From contig NZ_CP054706.1 of the NCBI RefSeq assembly GCF_016495865.1, positions 3,750,381 to 3,814,380 of the forward strand: 64,000 nt of DNA, written 5' to 3'. Below, in pieces: positions 17,246 through 26,908 of this stretch; positions within the stretch are counted from its first letter, which is position 1; each line of letters begins with the position of its first letter. The translations under genes were made by a program, and so were the position numbers. This stretch comes from Salicibibacter cibi (GTDB lineage: Bacteria; Bacillota; Bacilli; Bacillales; Marinococcaceae). The notes beneath the pieces are model-generated. The model saw only the letters and a program-made list of their open reading frames with translations. It was not told the DNA's origin and ran no database searches.

Positions 17246-18655
17246 TTATAGCTTAAGCGAGATAAATTTCGTTTCCAGAAACTCGTCCATGCCTTGATGG
17301 CCGCCTTCCCGACCGATGCCGCTTTGCTTCCAGCCTCCGAATGGTGCCTGTGCAGTGGACGGACCGCCGTCATTTAAGCCGACAATGCCATACTCCAGCT
17401 GTTCACTCAAGCGGATCGCTTTTGATACATCGCTTGTAAATAAATAAGCAGCCAATCCGTATATAGTGTTATTTGCACGCTCAATCGCTTCTTCCTCGGT
17501 TTTAAAGGTAGCGATAGGCGCGAGCGGGCCAAACGTCTCTTCATTCATGCAAGCCATGTCTTCTTTTACCCCGCTAATTACTGTTGGCGTTAAAAAGAGC
17601 CCATCTTTCTTTTTGCCGCCGGTAACAACTTTTGCCCCTTGTTTCTCGGCATCTTCGATATGGGAAAGGACTTTGTCAACGGCATCTTCGTCGATTAATG
17701 GACCAATGTCGGTATTATCATCGAGACCATCGCCGACGTTTAAGCCTTCAACGGCTTGCTTAAATTTATTCGTGAACGTCTCTTCAATCGATTCAGCTAC
17801 GTATATGCGGTTCGCACAGACGCACGTCTGTCCTCCATTGCGGAATTTCGATGTCACTGCCTGTTCAACAGCGTTGTCAATATCCGCATCTTCAAGAACG
17901 ATTAAAGGTGCGTGACCGCCAAGCTCCAGCGATATTTTCTTCATCGTTTCCGATGCGCCGCTCATTAACGTTTTGCCAACTTCCGTTGAACCGGTGAAAG
18001 TAAGCTTGCGCACGCGCTTGTCCTGTTGCCATGCCTCGGAAATTTCTCTGGACGAACCGGTGACGACGTTGACAACCCCTTTGGGAATGCCTGCTTCCAC
18101 CGCCAATTCGGCCAGTTTCAGAGCTGTTAACGGGGTTTGCGTTGCAGGTTTAATGACAGCTGTGCAACCGACCGCGAGTGCCGGCGCGATTTTGCGCGTA
18201 ATCATCGCCGCCGGAAAATTCCACGGTGTAATCGATGCCACGACCCCCACGGGTTGATGAGTGACAAACAATCGCTTGTCCGGCGCAGAAGCAGGGATTG
18301 ATTCTCCGTAGTTACGCTTGCCTTCCTCCGCGTACCATTTGATAAACGAATTTGCATAAGAAATTTCACCGCGCGCTTCCTTAATCGCTTTCCCCTGCTC
18401 TTTCGTCATCGTTTGCGCGAGCTCTTCGTGATTCTCACCGATCAGTTCAAACCATTTCTCCAGTTTCGCACTCCGATCAGCGGCGGCAAGCTTGGACCAC
18501 TCCGGAAATGCTTCATACGCGGCCGTCGCCGCTGCTTCTGCTTCTTTCTCGCCACCTTTGGGGATCGTTTCGAGCACGTCTCCCGTTGCAGGGTTGACTA
18601 CATCGATTTGTTCCAGTTGATCGCCAGTCCATTCGCCGTTGATAAGTATATTCAT
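17246..18655 (-). CDS. gabD: NAD(P)-dependent succinate-semialdehyde dehydrogenase
   Basis: The 469-residue aldehyde dehydrogenase oxidises succinate semialdehyde to succinate, the last step of GABA breakdown. The nucleotide-binding segments (ITPWNFPAAMITRKIAPALAV, FTGSTEVGK), the catalytic Glu region (SLELGGHAP) and the catalytic Cys region (GGQTCVCANRIYV) are intact. The C-terminal IGREGGHQGMDEFLETKFISL is typical of GabD, though related aldehyde dehydrogenases are hard to exclude. It faces a dicarboxylate transporter gene divergently, so both may serve C4-dicarboxylate use. Confidence 0.85.
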   Translation of the reverse strand: MNILINGEWTGDQLEQIDVVNPATGDVLETIPKGGEKEAEAAATAAYEAFPEWSKLAAADRSAKLEKWFELIGENHEELAQTMTKEQGKAIKEARGEISYANSFIKWYAEEGKRNYGESIPASAPDKRLFVTHQPVGVVASITPWNFPAAMITRKIAPALAVGCTAVIKPATQTPLTALKLAELAVEAGIPKGVVNVVTGSSREISEAWQQDKRVRKLTFTGSTEVGKTLMSGASETMKKISLELGGHAPLIVLEDADIDNAVEQAVTSKFRNGGQTCVCANRIYVAESIEETFTNKFKQAVEGLNVGDGLDDNTDIGPLIDEDAVDKVLSHIEDAEKQGAKVVTGGKKKDGLFLTPTVISGVKEDMACMNEETFGPLAPIATFKTEEEAIERANNTIYGLAAYLFTSDVSKAIRLSEQLEYGIVGLNDGGPSTAQAPFGGWKQSGIGREGGHQGMDEFLETKFISLKL

Positions 18656-19037
18656 CGTAGTAGCCGACTCCTTCCCTTTTAAAAGTTGAAACTAACTTGA
18701 TTATTGACTCATCTTTGCTATATAACTTCCCCATTTTATGCTCGTTAAAACATTTGTTCAGCGTGCGTTTAAGATTACTGGCTAATGAAAAATCAGGCAA
18801 ATATTCCTTTGTCATTATGTTATTGTGTTATTGTGTTACCTTGCCCCCTATTATGAACATATACGTGAAATGATTTCTGTCCGCCTGTAAAAATATGATA
18901 CACTTTTCCTAACAACAGGAAACATCCTTGTACATAGGCTGAATACAACGCGAGAAATTCAATGATCATAAACACAGATATGGGGGGAGAAAGTCAGAGA
19001 AGCGCAAAATCAAGCAATAGTAAGGAGATTGATCATC
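18656..19037. other. Divergent intergenic region, gabD / DASS transporter
   Basis: This 380-bp AT-rich stretch must hold the two divergent promoters. A short direct repeat (TTATTGTG twice, then TTACCTTG) lies near 18821-18841. No gene or further signal is recognised. Confidence 0.5.
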
Positions 19038-20476
19038 ATGCAAAGGCGGCAATTTATCGGCCTTGTGCTTGGTCCTTTTTTATTTTCTATCCTTTTCTTT
19101 TTACCGGATTTAACAGGGCTGGAGGATTCCCCCGAGCGGTATTGGCCGTGACGGCTTGGGTTGCCAGCTGGTGGGTGACGGAAGCATTACCCATCCCCGC
19201 GACCTCTCTTTTACCGATCCTCTTACTTCCGTTAACAGGGGGAACGGATGAAGAAACAGCGACAATGGCGTATGGAGATCCTATTGTATTCATGTACATG
19301 GGCGGCTTTACCATTGCGCTCGCGATTGAAAAATGGAATCTTCATAAGCGGATTGCCATGACTATTATTGCCATGATTGGGACGAGCGGTCAGAGGATTG
19401 TCTTGGGCGTCTCGATTTCAACGGCGCTATTATCCATGTGGATTTCCAATGCAGCTACCGCCCTTATGATGTTACCGATTGCATTGGCCTTAATTAATGA
19501 AGTGAAAGAGAAAAACTTCTTTGATCAGCAATCGTTGAATAAATTTGCCAAAGGTCTTTTACTGACCGTTGCCTACTCCGCATCGATCGGGGGACTGGCG
19601 ACACTTATCGGCTCAGTACCCAACGCAGCCTTTGCTGCTATTGCAGATAACATGTTGGACACAACGGTTACATTCGCGGATTGGTTTATATTCGGTTTTC
19701 CGGTCACAGTTATTTTGCTTGCCATTTTATTTTTCTATATTACCCGCGTTCAGTTTAAAGTCACTCAAAGCGGAGATATCTCCGAGGATTTCGCCAGAAA
19801 CCAGTTGAAAGAACTCGGACCTATGTCTTATGAAGAAAAAGCTGTACTTACGATATTCAGTATTACCGGTTTCCTTTGGTTATCGACCGGGTTTATTCCG
19901 GAAGAATGGCAGGAAGCTATGAATATTACGGATACTACGATTTCTATTTTCGGTGCCATCTCAATGTTTTTAGTGCGCAGCCGTCAAGAACAAGGCGCTT
20001 TAATGAGATGGCAGAATATGAAAGAACTTCCCTGGGGCTTATTAGTGCTTTTTGGAGGCGGACTCTCTCTGGCCGCCGGTTTTGAAGACTCAAATTTAAC
20101 CGAATGGTTCGGGGATTTGCTAGAAAATGTAGAAGTTCTCCCCTATATCCTGATTTTAATTGTTCTTGCAGCAGCCATTTTATTTATGACAGAGATTTTG
20201 TCTAATACTGCCCTTGCTAATATGCTAATGCCAATTAGTGTAGGACTCGCGCTCGGAATTGGTGTTGACCCGTTTAGCATCATGGCGATCGTTGCACTTA
20301 CCGCCTCTTGTGCTTTCATGCTCCCGATCGCGACACCACCAAACGCAGCGGTATTCAGCTCAGATTATTTAAATATGGACGATATGGTCAAAGCCGGATT
20401 TTGGATGAACGTTATGGCCATCATCGTTATTGTCATTTTTGTGTACTTCTGGCAACCGATTGTGATGAGTTTTTAG
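19038..20476 (+). pseudogene. DASS (SLC13) dicarboxylate/anion transporter with a 1-nt deletion
   Basis: The true start is the ATG at 19038, 10 nt after AAGGAG. It encodes MQRRQFIGLVLGPFLFSILF and a helix, but that frame stops at about 19155. The remaining ~440 residues continue one frame away from AVLAVTAWVASWWVTEALPI, with the family motifs SNAATALMM and, near the end, SNTALANMLMP and ATPPNAAVF. The break lies around CCCCCGAGCGG (19131-19141). Restoring one base gives 1,440 nt (479 residues), the family length. Members couple Na+ to uptake of succinate, malate or related anions. Divergent gabD fits such a substrate. Confidence 0.85.
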
Positions 20477-20663
20477 TTGCTGGTTCAACCGGCTAAGCAT
20501 TTTTCTTTTAATCGAGAAGATCGATGGCCTCTATACCGTGTACGGACAATTTACGAACAGCATGGATGACAAGGTTTTTTAGATGATTCCAGTCACCCTT
20601 GAAAAACTTGGCCAAGTAAAGAAATGGAGTCAAAAAGACCTTTTCCTGCAGAGAGTGTCTTAA

Positions 20664-20697
20664 CCCGTTTACTGGTTTCGATAAATCAGTAAACGGG
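20664..20697. terminator. Hairpin between convergent genes
   Basis: A perfect 11-bp inverted repeat (CCCGTTTACTG/CAGTAAACGGG) lies between two convergent genes. It has no strong T tract, so its activity as terminator is uncertain. Confidence 0.4.
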
Positions 20698-20733
20698 AAT
20701 GACTTCGTTACATTTTCACCTTCAACCTAAATC

Positions 20734-21300
20734 CTAAAACCCATACGCTTCTTCTTGTGTTTTGCGCATACTTCTATACGTCTCCATTAATCCGACGGTG
20801 TCTTCTACCAACTGATCGATGCGGAGCAAGACATTGTCATTGGTGATCTCTTTTCGATGGAAATCCTTTTCCTCGATAAATACATAATCTTGGACGATTT
20901 GTGCTTTCATATACGACAAAATCGGTTTGAGCTGTTGCTCCACGATGAGAAAGTGCGTCAGCGAACCTGCGGTTACCAGGATACTTACCACTTTATCGCG
21001 CAACCCGTCTTGAGGGAGCAAATCGAATATATTTTTTAATGTCGCGGGGATGGATGCCTGAAAAATCGGGGTTCCGATGATGATGGCATCGGCATCCATG
21101 ACGGTTTGAGCGACATATTGTGTATCCCCTTCATAGTCCAAAAAATTGCGCCCATCACTAAACTGCACCTCATAATCTGCTAAATCAATCAAGGTTACGT
21201 CCGCATTCGGATATTTTTCAGAAATGGTGTTCATCGTGTAATCCATTGCTGTTCTCGTTTTAGAGCCGACATTAGAGCCGGATAATGTTACAATGTGCAC
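20734..21300 (-). CDS. NADPH-dependent FMN reductase (CE1759-like)
   Basis: The 188-residue flavodoxin-fold reductase supplies reduced FMN. It opens with VHIVTLSGSNVGSKTRTAMDY (phosphate loop) and has ADAIIIGTPIFQASIPATLKNIFDLLP, the flavin-binding segment. The GTG at 21300 is chosen because GGGAGG lies 7 nt ahead; a longer frame would run back into the neighbouring monooxygenase gene. It lies 13 nt after that gene, so the two form an oxygenase/reductase pair on one transcript. Confidence 0.85.
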   Translation of the reverse strand: MHIVTLSGSNVGSKTRTAMDYTMNTISEKYPNADVTLIDLADYEVQFSDGRNFLDYEGDTQYVAQTVMDADAIIIGTPIFQASIPATLKNIFDLLPQDGLRDKVVSILVTAGSLTHFLIVEQQLKPILSYMKAQIVQDYVFIEEKDFHRKEITNDNVLLRIDQLVEDTVGLMETYRSMRKTQEEAYGF

Positions 21301-21313
21301 TTTGTCTGCCTCC

Positions 21314-22372
21314 CTACTGCTTGGCCGTATATTTCTTGATAGCCGGTAAAATTTCTGTTCCGATGAGCTCAATGTTTTTTCGTAGTTTATCAAACGGTAC
21401 GCCGCCGAAATCCATTTGTGCAATAAAACGCTGATGACCGAATTGTTCATGCTGATAGAGAATTTTTTCGATTACCTGCTGCGGACTGCCCACATTTATT
21501 ACGGTACGCAGATCGTCACTCTGTGCAAATGCCTGCTTCGGAAATCCCTGCCCATTTGTCAACTTCATCCCTTCATTGATATGAGGATAATATTCTTTCT
21601 GTGCCTGCTGAGTCGTTTCTGCTGTGTAAAAAAAGCCGGCGGTTGAAATCGGGAGTTCTGTTGGATCAAAACCACTTTGGGTTGCAGCCTCGCGATAAGC
21701 ATCAATCGCCCGTTTAAAACTGGCGACAGGTCCGCCTAAATGAGCCAAATACATCGGAACACCGGCATATCCAGCTTTGATGGCACTTGCCGGATTACCG
21801 CCGACTGCGCGCCAAATCGGCAAGGACCCATTTTGCGGACGAGGAAGCACCCGGGCATCTTTTAACGGCGCGCGGAATTCTCCTTCCCAATTGACGACTT
21901 CCTCTTGGTTGATTTTCAATAATAGCTCGAACTTTTCTTCATAGAGCTCCTCATAATTGCGAAGATCGTAACCGAGCAAATCAAACAACCCCACACGCGA
22001 AGCACGACCTGCGACAATTTCCGCGCGTCCCTTCGAAATCAAATCAATCGTCGAGAAATTCTCATACACCCGCACCGGGTCTGACGTACTGATAATCGTA
22101 GAAGAACTTGATATTTTTATTTTTTCGGTTGCCTGGGCAATTGCCGATAAAACAACCGCGTGCGCCTGTGTGGCAAAATATTCTTGATGGCTTTCACCGA
22201 CGCTGAAAAAATCAATCCCCGCCTGCTCGGCTAATTGCGCTAATTCAATGAACTCATGAATCCGTTGTTCTGCAGAGATTCGTTCTCCCGCGATTGGATT
22301 CGGCAAGTGATCACCCAATGTATAAAGGCCAAATTCCATGCCTTTAGCCGGATCGATACGATAATTTTCCAT
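21314..22372 (-). CDS. FMN-dependent luciferase-like monooxygenase (CE1758-like)
   Basis: The 352-residue protein is a luciferase-like (LLM) flavin monooxygenase with a TIM-barrel fold. It shows MEFGLYTLGDHLPNP, an early AGIDFFSVGESHQEYFA segment and WRAVGGNPASAIKAGYAGVPMY. It would use reduced FMN and O2, with FMN supplied by the reductase encoded next. The organic substrate is unknown. An HxlR-type regulator is encoded divergently 122 nt upstream, which suggests induction by a small electrophile or the substrate. Confidence 0.88.
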   Translation of the reverse strand: MENYRIDPAKGMEFGLYTLGDHLPNPIAGERISAEQRIHEFIELAQLAEQAGIDFFSVGESHQEYFATQAHAVVLSAIAQATEKIKISSSSTIISTSDPVRVYENFSTIDLISKGRAEIVAGRASRVGLFDLLGYDLRNYEELYEEKFELLLKINQEEVVNWEGEFRAPLKDARVLPRPQNGSLPIWRAVGGNPASAIKAGYAGVPMYLAHLGGPVASFKRAIDAYREAATQSGFDPTELPISTAGFFYTAETTQQAQKEYYPHINEGMKLTNGQGFPKQAFAQSDDLRTVINVGSPQQVIEKILYQHEQFGHQRFIAQMDFGGVPFDKLRKNIELIGTEILPAIKKYTAKQ

Positions 22373-22458
22373 TTGGTTTATCCCTCTCTTTTCTCTAAAC
22401 CTATATGACTATTATAAACGATAACACTGCAAAGTATAAGTACGAACCTTTACGTGGT

Positions 22459-22480
22459 ATAGTATACAAAAAGATACTAT
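22459..22480. promoter_or_regulatory. Candidate HxlR operator
   Basis: A perfect 7-bp inverted repeat, ATAGTAT and ATACTAT, with an 8-nt spacer lies between the divergent monooxygenase and hxlR-family genes, just ahead of the latter's ribosome site. A similar half (AAGTATAAGTAC) occurs 25 bp upstream. Confidence 0.45.
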
Positions 22481-22494
22481 GGAGGGGGATAGAC

Positions 22495-22833
22495 ATGAAT
22501 ATTGATCCTAAACAATGTCACGTCGAGGAAGCTTTGGAGATTGTGGTAGGAAAATGGAAACCGATTATTTTATTAAATTTGCTAAAATATGGAACGTTAC
22601 GCTTCAATGAGCTAAAGCGCAGCGTACCTAATATTACACAAAAAATGTTGACAAAACATTTACGCGAATTGGAAGAAGAGGATATTATCACGCGAATGGT
22701 TTACCCGCAAGTGCCGCCAAAGGTCGAGTATTCGATCACGGAATATGGAAGGAGCCTGGAACCGATTTTGGAAGCGATGCACGAATGGGGGACGAAACAC
22801 CAGAATCGCAAACGTACAAAAAGCGTGCGATAA
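22495..22833 (+). CDS. HxlR-family winged-helix regulator
   Basis: The 112-residue protein is an HxlR/DUF24-type MarR-like regulator. It keeps the N-terminal cysteine at the sensing position ([11 protein letters not shown]) and the motif [44 protein letters not shown], with wing [13 protein letters not shown]. The single cysteine suggests redox or electrophile sensing as in YodB/HypR, an inference. The ATG at 22495 follows GGAGGGGG; a longer frame would extend across the promoter. It probably controls the divergent flavin monooxygenase pair. Confidence 0.88.
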   Translation: MNIDPKQCHVEEALEIVVGKWKPIILLNLLKYGTLRFNELKRSVPNITQKMLTKHLRELEEEDIITRMVYPQVPPKVEYSITEYGRSLEPILEAMHEWGTKHQNRKRTKSVR

Positions 22834-23202
22834 CCTGTCAGTTTAGCGCAGCACAGTCAAAATAAGCGTTCACACAAAAAATTTATCAGCTGCTTGGGTG
22901 GGTAGGGACAAAGCGCTTACTTATTCACCATTTTTATCTAAATCCCCCCGATGATGATCGCAAACATTCTCGTAATGCGCCGCTCTATGCGACCTTACTG
23001 ATGCAATATTTGGGACAATTATCCAGAAATTCTGCTCTTAGGAGAACGCTGAATCTTCCGAGCTATTTCCACACGTTACTAATGGGGGCACGATGATAAT
23101 ATTTGCTGTCGTCCCAGTACTCTGCCTGTGAACCATGCGCTTCTATGTTGAATAAGATGACGTAAACCTATCCTAACCTACCTGAAAGGAGCGTCATTTC
23201 TG
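22834..23202. other. Intergenic stretch with a start-less open frame
   Basis: About 370 bp. One frame stays open from about 22865 to 23095 on the plus strand (LLIHHFYLNPPDDD...) but has no upstream start with a ribosome site. It may be the tail of a lost gene. Nothing else is recognised. Confidence 0.35.
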
Positions 23203-23582
23203 ATGAATCAGCACGATCCTCACTGGCAAAGAAATGGCTCCCCAAACCAACAAAGACAGTTTGGCCCTATTTTCAACGGATTAATCGGTGGTTTCTTCGG
23301 ACCTCCCGGACAGCCACCTACAGAGATGCCAACCCAACCAACACAAACGGGAGCTCCAACTGAGCACCTCCGGGTTTCACCCCGCCAAAACCTAACGGGA
23401 TCGCCACATTTGCCATTGATCCGGGAGCTATACGGGGATGCTTATTTCGTTTCACCTATGTTTGGCTGACCAATCAACAACAATTTTGGTTCTATCCGAT
23501 ATTTGTAGGTCAAAAACGTCTGTGGCAGGGTTTAGATGGACTGGATTTTCTTGGTCCTATTTTGGCATTGACACACGTTTAA
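23203..23582 (+). pseudogene. Small proline-rich protein with conserved C-terminus, 1-nt deletion
   Basis: The first frame encodes a Gln/Pro-rich N-terminus (GPIFNGLIGGFFGPPGQPP) and runs to a spurious stop at 23469. From about 23364 the next frame continues sensibly: APPGFTPPKPNGIATFAIDPG, then CLFRFTYVWLTNQQQFWFYPIFVGQ, ending at 23582. The C-terminal FTYVWL...FWFYP-FVG pattern resembles a small protein common in spore-forming Bacillus; I do not know its function. With one base added near 23355-23366 the gene is 381 nt (126 residues). A clear AAAGGAG site precedes the ATG. Confidence 0.7.
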
Positions 23583-23616
23583 TCGATACATGCCAGTGCT
23601 TTTGAACCTTCTGATA

Positions 23617-23649
23617 GCAAAATAAAAAGACTGCCCATCGGCAGTCTTT
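23617..23649 (-). terminator. Terminator after purA
   Basis: A perfect 10-bp stem (AAAGACTGCC/GGCAGTCTTT) is followed by a T-rich tract on the minus strand, beginning 6 nt past the purA stop codon. Confidence 0.85.
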
Positions 23650-23654
23650 CATCC

Positions 23655-24944
23655 TTACAATCCCCACACGCCACGCACTTCATTCGTTTGTGTTCGATCT
23701 GGTCCAACCGAGAACACCGACAACGGAATGTTTGTCAGTTGAGCGATACGTTCCGCATAATGCCGTGCCCGTACCGGCAAATCACCTAGACTACGAGCTT
23801 CGGTAATATTCTCGTTCCATCCAGGCATTTCTTCGTAGATCGGTTTACATTCGGCGAGTACATTCAAACTTGCGGGAAACTCTTCCATTCGCTCCCCTCG
23901 GTATTCATAGGCCACACAAATTTTCACCGTATCAAGCCCGGAAAGCACATCAAGACAATTTAATGACAAGTCGGTAATGCCGCTCACCCGGCGAGCGTGG
24001 CGGACGACGACAGAGTCAAACCAGCCGACGCGGCGAGGGCGTCCTGTCGTCGTTCCGTATTCATTACCGATATCGCGAATCCGATCTCCCACTGCATCGG
24101 TGAGTTCGGTCGGAAACGGTCCGTCCCCAACCCTCGTCGTATAAGCCTTCGACACCCCGACAACGTGATGAATTTTTGAAGGACCGACACCGGAACCGAT
24201 CGTTACCCCGCCGGCAATCGGATTCGACGACGTGACAAACGGATACGTTCCCTGGTCGATATCAAGCATTACGCCCTGCGCCCCTTCAAATAAGACGCGC
24301 CGCCCTTGGTCAATGGCATCGTTCAAAACAACCGACGTGTCACAAACATAAGCTGCTAAACGTTGCCCATACTCATAATACTCCTCAAGAATATCCTCGA
24401 CGCGGAACCCTTCCGTTTCATAGATTTTTTCGAGTAGGCGATTTTTTTCTTTTAGATTACGATCCAGTTTATCGGCAAACGCCTCTTTCTCAAGCAGATC
24501 GGCGACACGAATGCCAACACGGGCGGCCTTATCCATATACGCCGGCCCAATGCCTTTCTTCGTCGTCCCGATCTTGCTTGCCCCTTTGCTTTCCTCTTCC
24601 GCAATATCCTGTTGAATATGATAAGGAAGAATGACATGGGCGCGGTTGCTGATCCGCAAATTGCTTGTCTCGATTCCGCGCGCTTCAAGCCCTTCCAATT
24701 CTTCGACCAATGCTTTCGGGTCAATCACCATCCCGTTACCGATGACACAGATCTTTTCATCAGAAAAAATACCGGAGGGTACGAGGTGTAACTTGTAGGT
24801 TTCACCGTCAAACTTAATCGTATGTCCGGCATTGTTGCCCCCTTGATAACGGGCAATCACTTCCGCATTTTCCGATAGGTAATCCGTAATCTTTCCTTTG
24901 CCTTCGTCCCCCCACTGTGTTCCCACGATAACGATGGATGACAA
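23655..24944 (-). CDS. purA: Adenylosuccinate synthetase
   Basis: The 429-residue enzyme joins IMP and aspartate using GTP, the first committed step to AMP. The P-loop-like [39 protein letters not shown] and GPDRTQT motifs are all present. The start is taken as TTG at 24944 ([12 protein letters not shown]), which matches the B. subtilis N-terminus and follows AGAGGTGAG; a six-codon extension is less likely. It follows dnaB, as in B. subtilis. Confidence 0.97.
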   Translation of the reverse strand: MSSIVIVGTQWGDEGKGKITDYLSENAEVIARYQGGNNAGHTIKFDGETYKLHLVPSGIFSDEKICVIGNGMVIDPKALVEELEGLEARGIETSNLRISNRAHVILPYHIQQDIAEEESKGASKIGTTKKGIGPAYMDKAARVGIRVADLLEKEAFADKLDRNLKEKNRLLEKIYETEGFRVEDILEEYYEYGQRLAAYVCDTSVVLNDAIDQGRRVLFEGAQGVMLDIDQGTYPFVTSSNPIAGGVTIGSGVGPSKIHHVVGVSKAYTTRVGDGPFPTELTDAVGDRIRDIGNEYGTTTGRPRRVGWFDSVVVRHARRVSGITDLSLNCLDVLSGLDTVKICVAYEYRGERMEEFPASLNVLAECKPIYEEMPGWNENITEARSLGDLPVRARHYAERIAQLTNIPLSVFSVGPDRTQTNEVRGVWGL

Positions 24945-25069
24945 AAGACTCACCTCTTCCAATTAAATGTTCCGTTTTTTTCTTATTTCCGGCCTTTATT
25001 TTACCAAAATAAACACTTCCGGTCAAAAATCCCGAACATTAAACGCATATAAAGTTTATTCATTCGTTT

Positions 25070-26431
25070 TTAGGCGCCGGGCGGCGCCACACTCTCCTCG
25101 TGCTTCCGATCGAGGTTCACAAATTTATTGTACTCTTTAATAAATGCCAGTTCCACGTTTCCGACCGGTCCGTTCCGTTGTTTGGATATGATAATTTCGA
25201 TAACATTTTGATTCTCGGCTTCTTGATCGTAGTAATCTTCCCTGTATAAAAAAGCAACAATATCCGCATCCTGCTCGATACTCCCCGACTCCCGCAAGTC
25301 CGACATCATCGGTCGTTTATCCTGTCTTGACTCCACACCCCGGGAAAGTTGGGAGAGGGCAATCACGGGGACGTTTAACTCGCGTGCGATCGCCTTAAGA
25401 TTCCGCGAGATCTCCGATACTTCTTGCTGCCGACTCTCGGTACCCCGACCCTGAATGAGCTGCAAATAATCAATCATAACCATGCCAAGGCCTTTTTCCT
25501 GTTGCAAACGCCGGCATTTGGCACGGATATCAGCAACTTTAATGCCGGGAGAATCATCAATATAAACACCCGCACGCGAAAGAGTTCCCATTGCCATGGC
25601 TAATTTTTCCCAATCTTCTTCCAACAGTTGGCCGGTACGAAGACGGGAGCCATCAATATTTCCCTCTGCGCATAACATCCGCTGCACGAGTTGGGTCGCA
25701 CCCATTTCGAGGCTAAAGATCGCCACATTTTCATCTGTTTTTGTCGCGATGTTTTGCGTAATGTTCAAGGCGAACGCCGTTTTTCCCATGGAAGGACGCG
25801 CAGCAACAATAATTAAATCACTGTTTTGAAACCCTGCGGTCATGCGATCCAGTTCCTGAAAACCGCTCGCGACTCCGGTGAGGGCGTCGCCACGGCTTTG
25901 CAACATTTCAATGTTGTCGTACGTCTCCATAAGCACTTCTTTGATGGATAAAAAAGACCCGGATGTCCGTCGATTCGAGACCTCCATGATCATCCGTTCC
26001 GCATCGCCAAGCACTTCATCCACTTCTTGCTCTTCTGTATACCCTTCGGAAACAATAGAGGTTGCTGCTCGGATCAAACGTCGCAAAAGCGCTTTTTCCT
26101 CAATAATCCGCGAGTAGTAACCTACATTTGCTGCTGTCGGAACAGCATTGGCGAGATCGGTGAGATAGGAAATTCCACCGGCTTCTTCCAGCCATTCGTG
26201 ATCTTGCAACTGTGACGTCACTGTAACAAGGTCAACAGGCTCTGCCTTTTCCGAAAGGTCTGTCATCACCCGAAAAATCCGTTGATGGGACGCTCGGTAA
26301 AAATCTTCGGGCCTTAACCGTTCCGTAGCGGTGATAAGGGACTCTTCTTCAAGAAAAATCGCCCCTAAAACCGCTTGTTCAGCTGCTATATTTTGTGGCG
26401 GCGTACGTTCGCCGCTTAAAATATCAGTCAA
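25070..26431 (-). CDS. dnaB: Replicative DNA helicase (DnaB family; DnaC in Bacillus)
   Basis: The 453-residue hexameric helicase unwinds DNA at the replication fork. The N-terminal primase-binding domain (PPQNIAAEQAVLGAIF) is followed by the RecA-like core with Walker A region ARPSMGKTAFALNI, Walker B MVMIDYLQLIQG and the arginine-finger/sensor part LSQLSRGVESR and SDLRESGSIEQDAD. The TTG start at 26431 is chosen since AAAGGAGG lies 7 nt upstream and the protein then begins MTDILSG, as in B. subtilis. It lies 30 nt after rplI. No intein is present. Confidence 0.96.
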   Translation of the reverse strand: MTDILSGERTPPQNIAAEQAVLGAIFLEEESLITATERLRPEDFYRASHQRIFRVMTDLSEKAEPVDLVTVTSQLQDHEWLEEAGGISYLTDLANAVPTAANVGYYSRIIEEKALLRRLIRAATSIVSEGYTEEQEVDEVLGDAERMIMEVSNRRTSGSFLSIKEVLMETYDNIEMLQSRGDALTGVASGFQELDRMTAGFQNSDLIIVAARPSMGKTAFALNITQNIATKTDENVAIFSLEMGATQLVQRMLCAEGNIDGSRLRTGQLLEEDWEKLAMAMGTLSRAGVYIDDSPGIKVADIRAKCRRLQQEKGLGMVMIDYLQLIQGRGTESRQQEVSEISRNLKAIARELNVPVIALSQLSRGVESRQDKRPMMSDLRESGSIEQDADIVAFLYREDYYDQEAENQNVIEIIISKQRNGPVGNVELAFIKEYNKFVNLDRKHEESVAPPGA

Positions 26432-26461
26432 CGCACGGCCTCCTTTCCCGTTCATGTGTTT

Positions 26462-26908
26462 TTACTTTTGCTCTTTAACATGAATGTCAACCGTGGCAAT
26501 CACTTGCGGATGAATTTTAATCCCGACTTTTGTTACTCCCAGCGCTCGGATTGGATCTTTCAAATCGATTTTACGCTTGTCTATGTCAAATCCTTGTTGC
26601 TTGAGGGATTCCGTAATTTGTTTTGTAGAAACGGCACCGAATAGGCGGCCACCTTGTCCGGCTTTTGCCAAAATCTCAACGGTCGTCTCTTCAAGTTCTT
26701 GTTTCTTTTCCTTGGCTTCTTCCAACGCTTGCTGTTCTTTTCGTTCATCGCTCTCTTTTTTCTTTTCCAATTCTTTTATATTGGATTTTGTGGCTTCGAC
26801 AGCAAGCTGATTCGGAAATAGATAGTTTCGAAAATAGCCTTCCGATACGTTTTTGACTTCTCCTTTTTTGCCTTTACCTTTCACATCTTTTTGGAAAATA
26901 ACTTTCAT
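26462..26908 (-). CDS. rplI: 50S ribosomal protein L9
   Basis: This is L9 of the large ribosomal subunit (148 residues). The N-terminal rRNA-binding domain has [21 protein letters not shown], then a long connecting helix rich in Lys and Glu (about 45-75), then the C-terminal domain. Its ATG overlaps the gdpP stop by 4 nt (ATGA), the same coupling as in B. subtilis. Confidence 0.97.
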   Translation of the reverse strand: MKVIFQKDVKGKGKKGEVKNVSEGYFRNYLFPNQLAVEATKSNIKELEKKKESDERKEQQALEEAKEKKQELEETTVEILAKAGQGGRLFGAVSTKQITESLKQQGFDIDKRKIDLKDPIRALGVTKVGIKIHPQVIATVDIHVKEQK

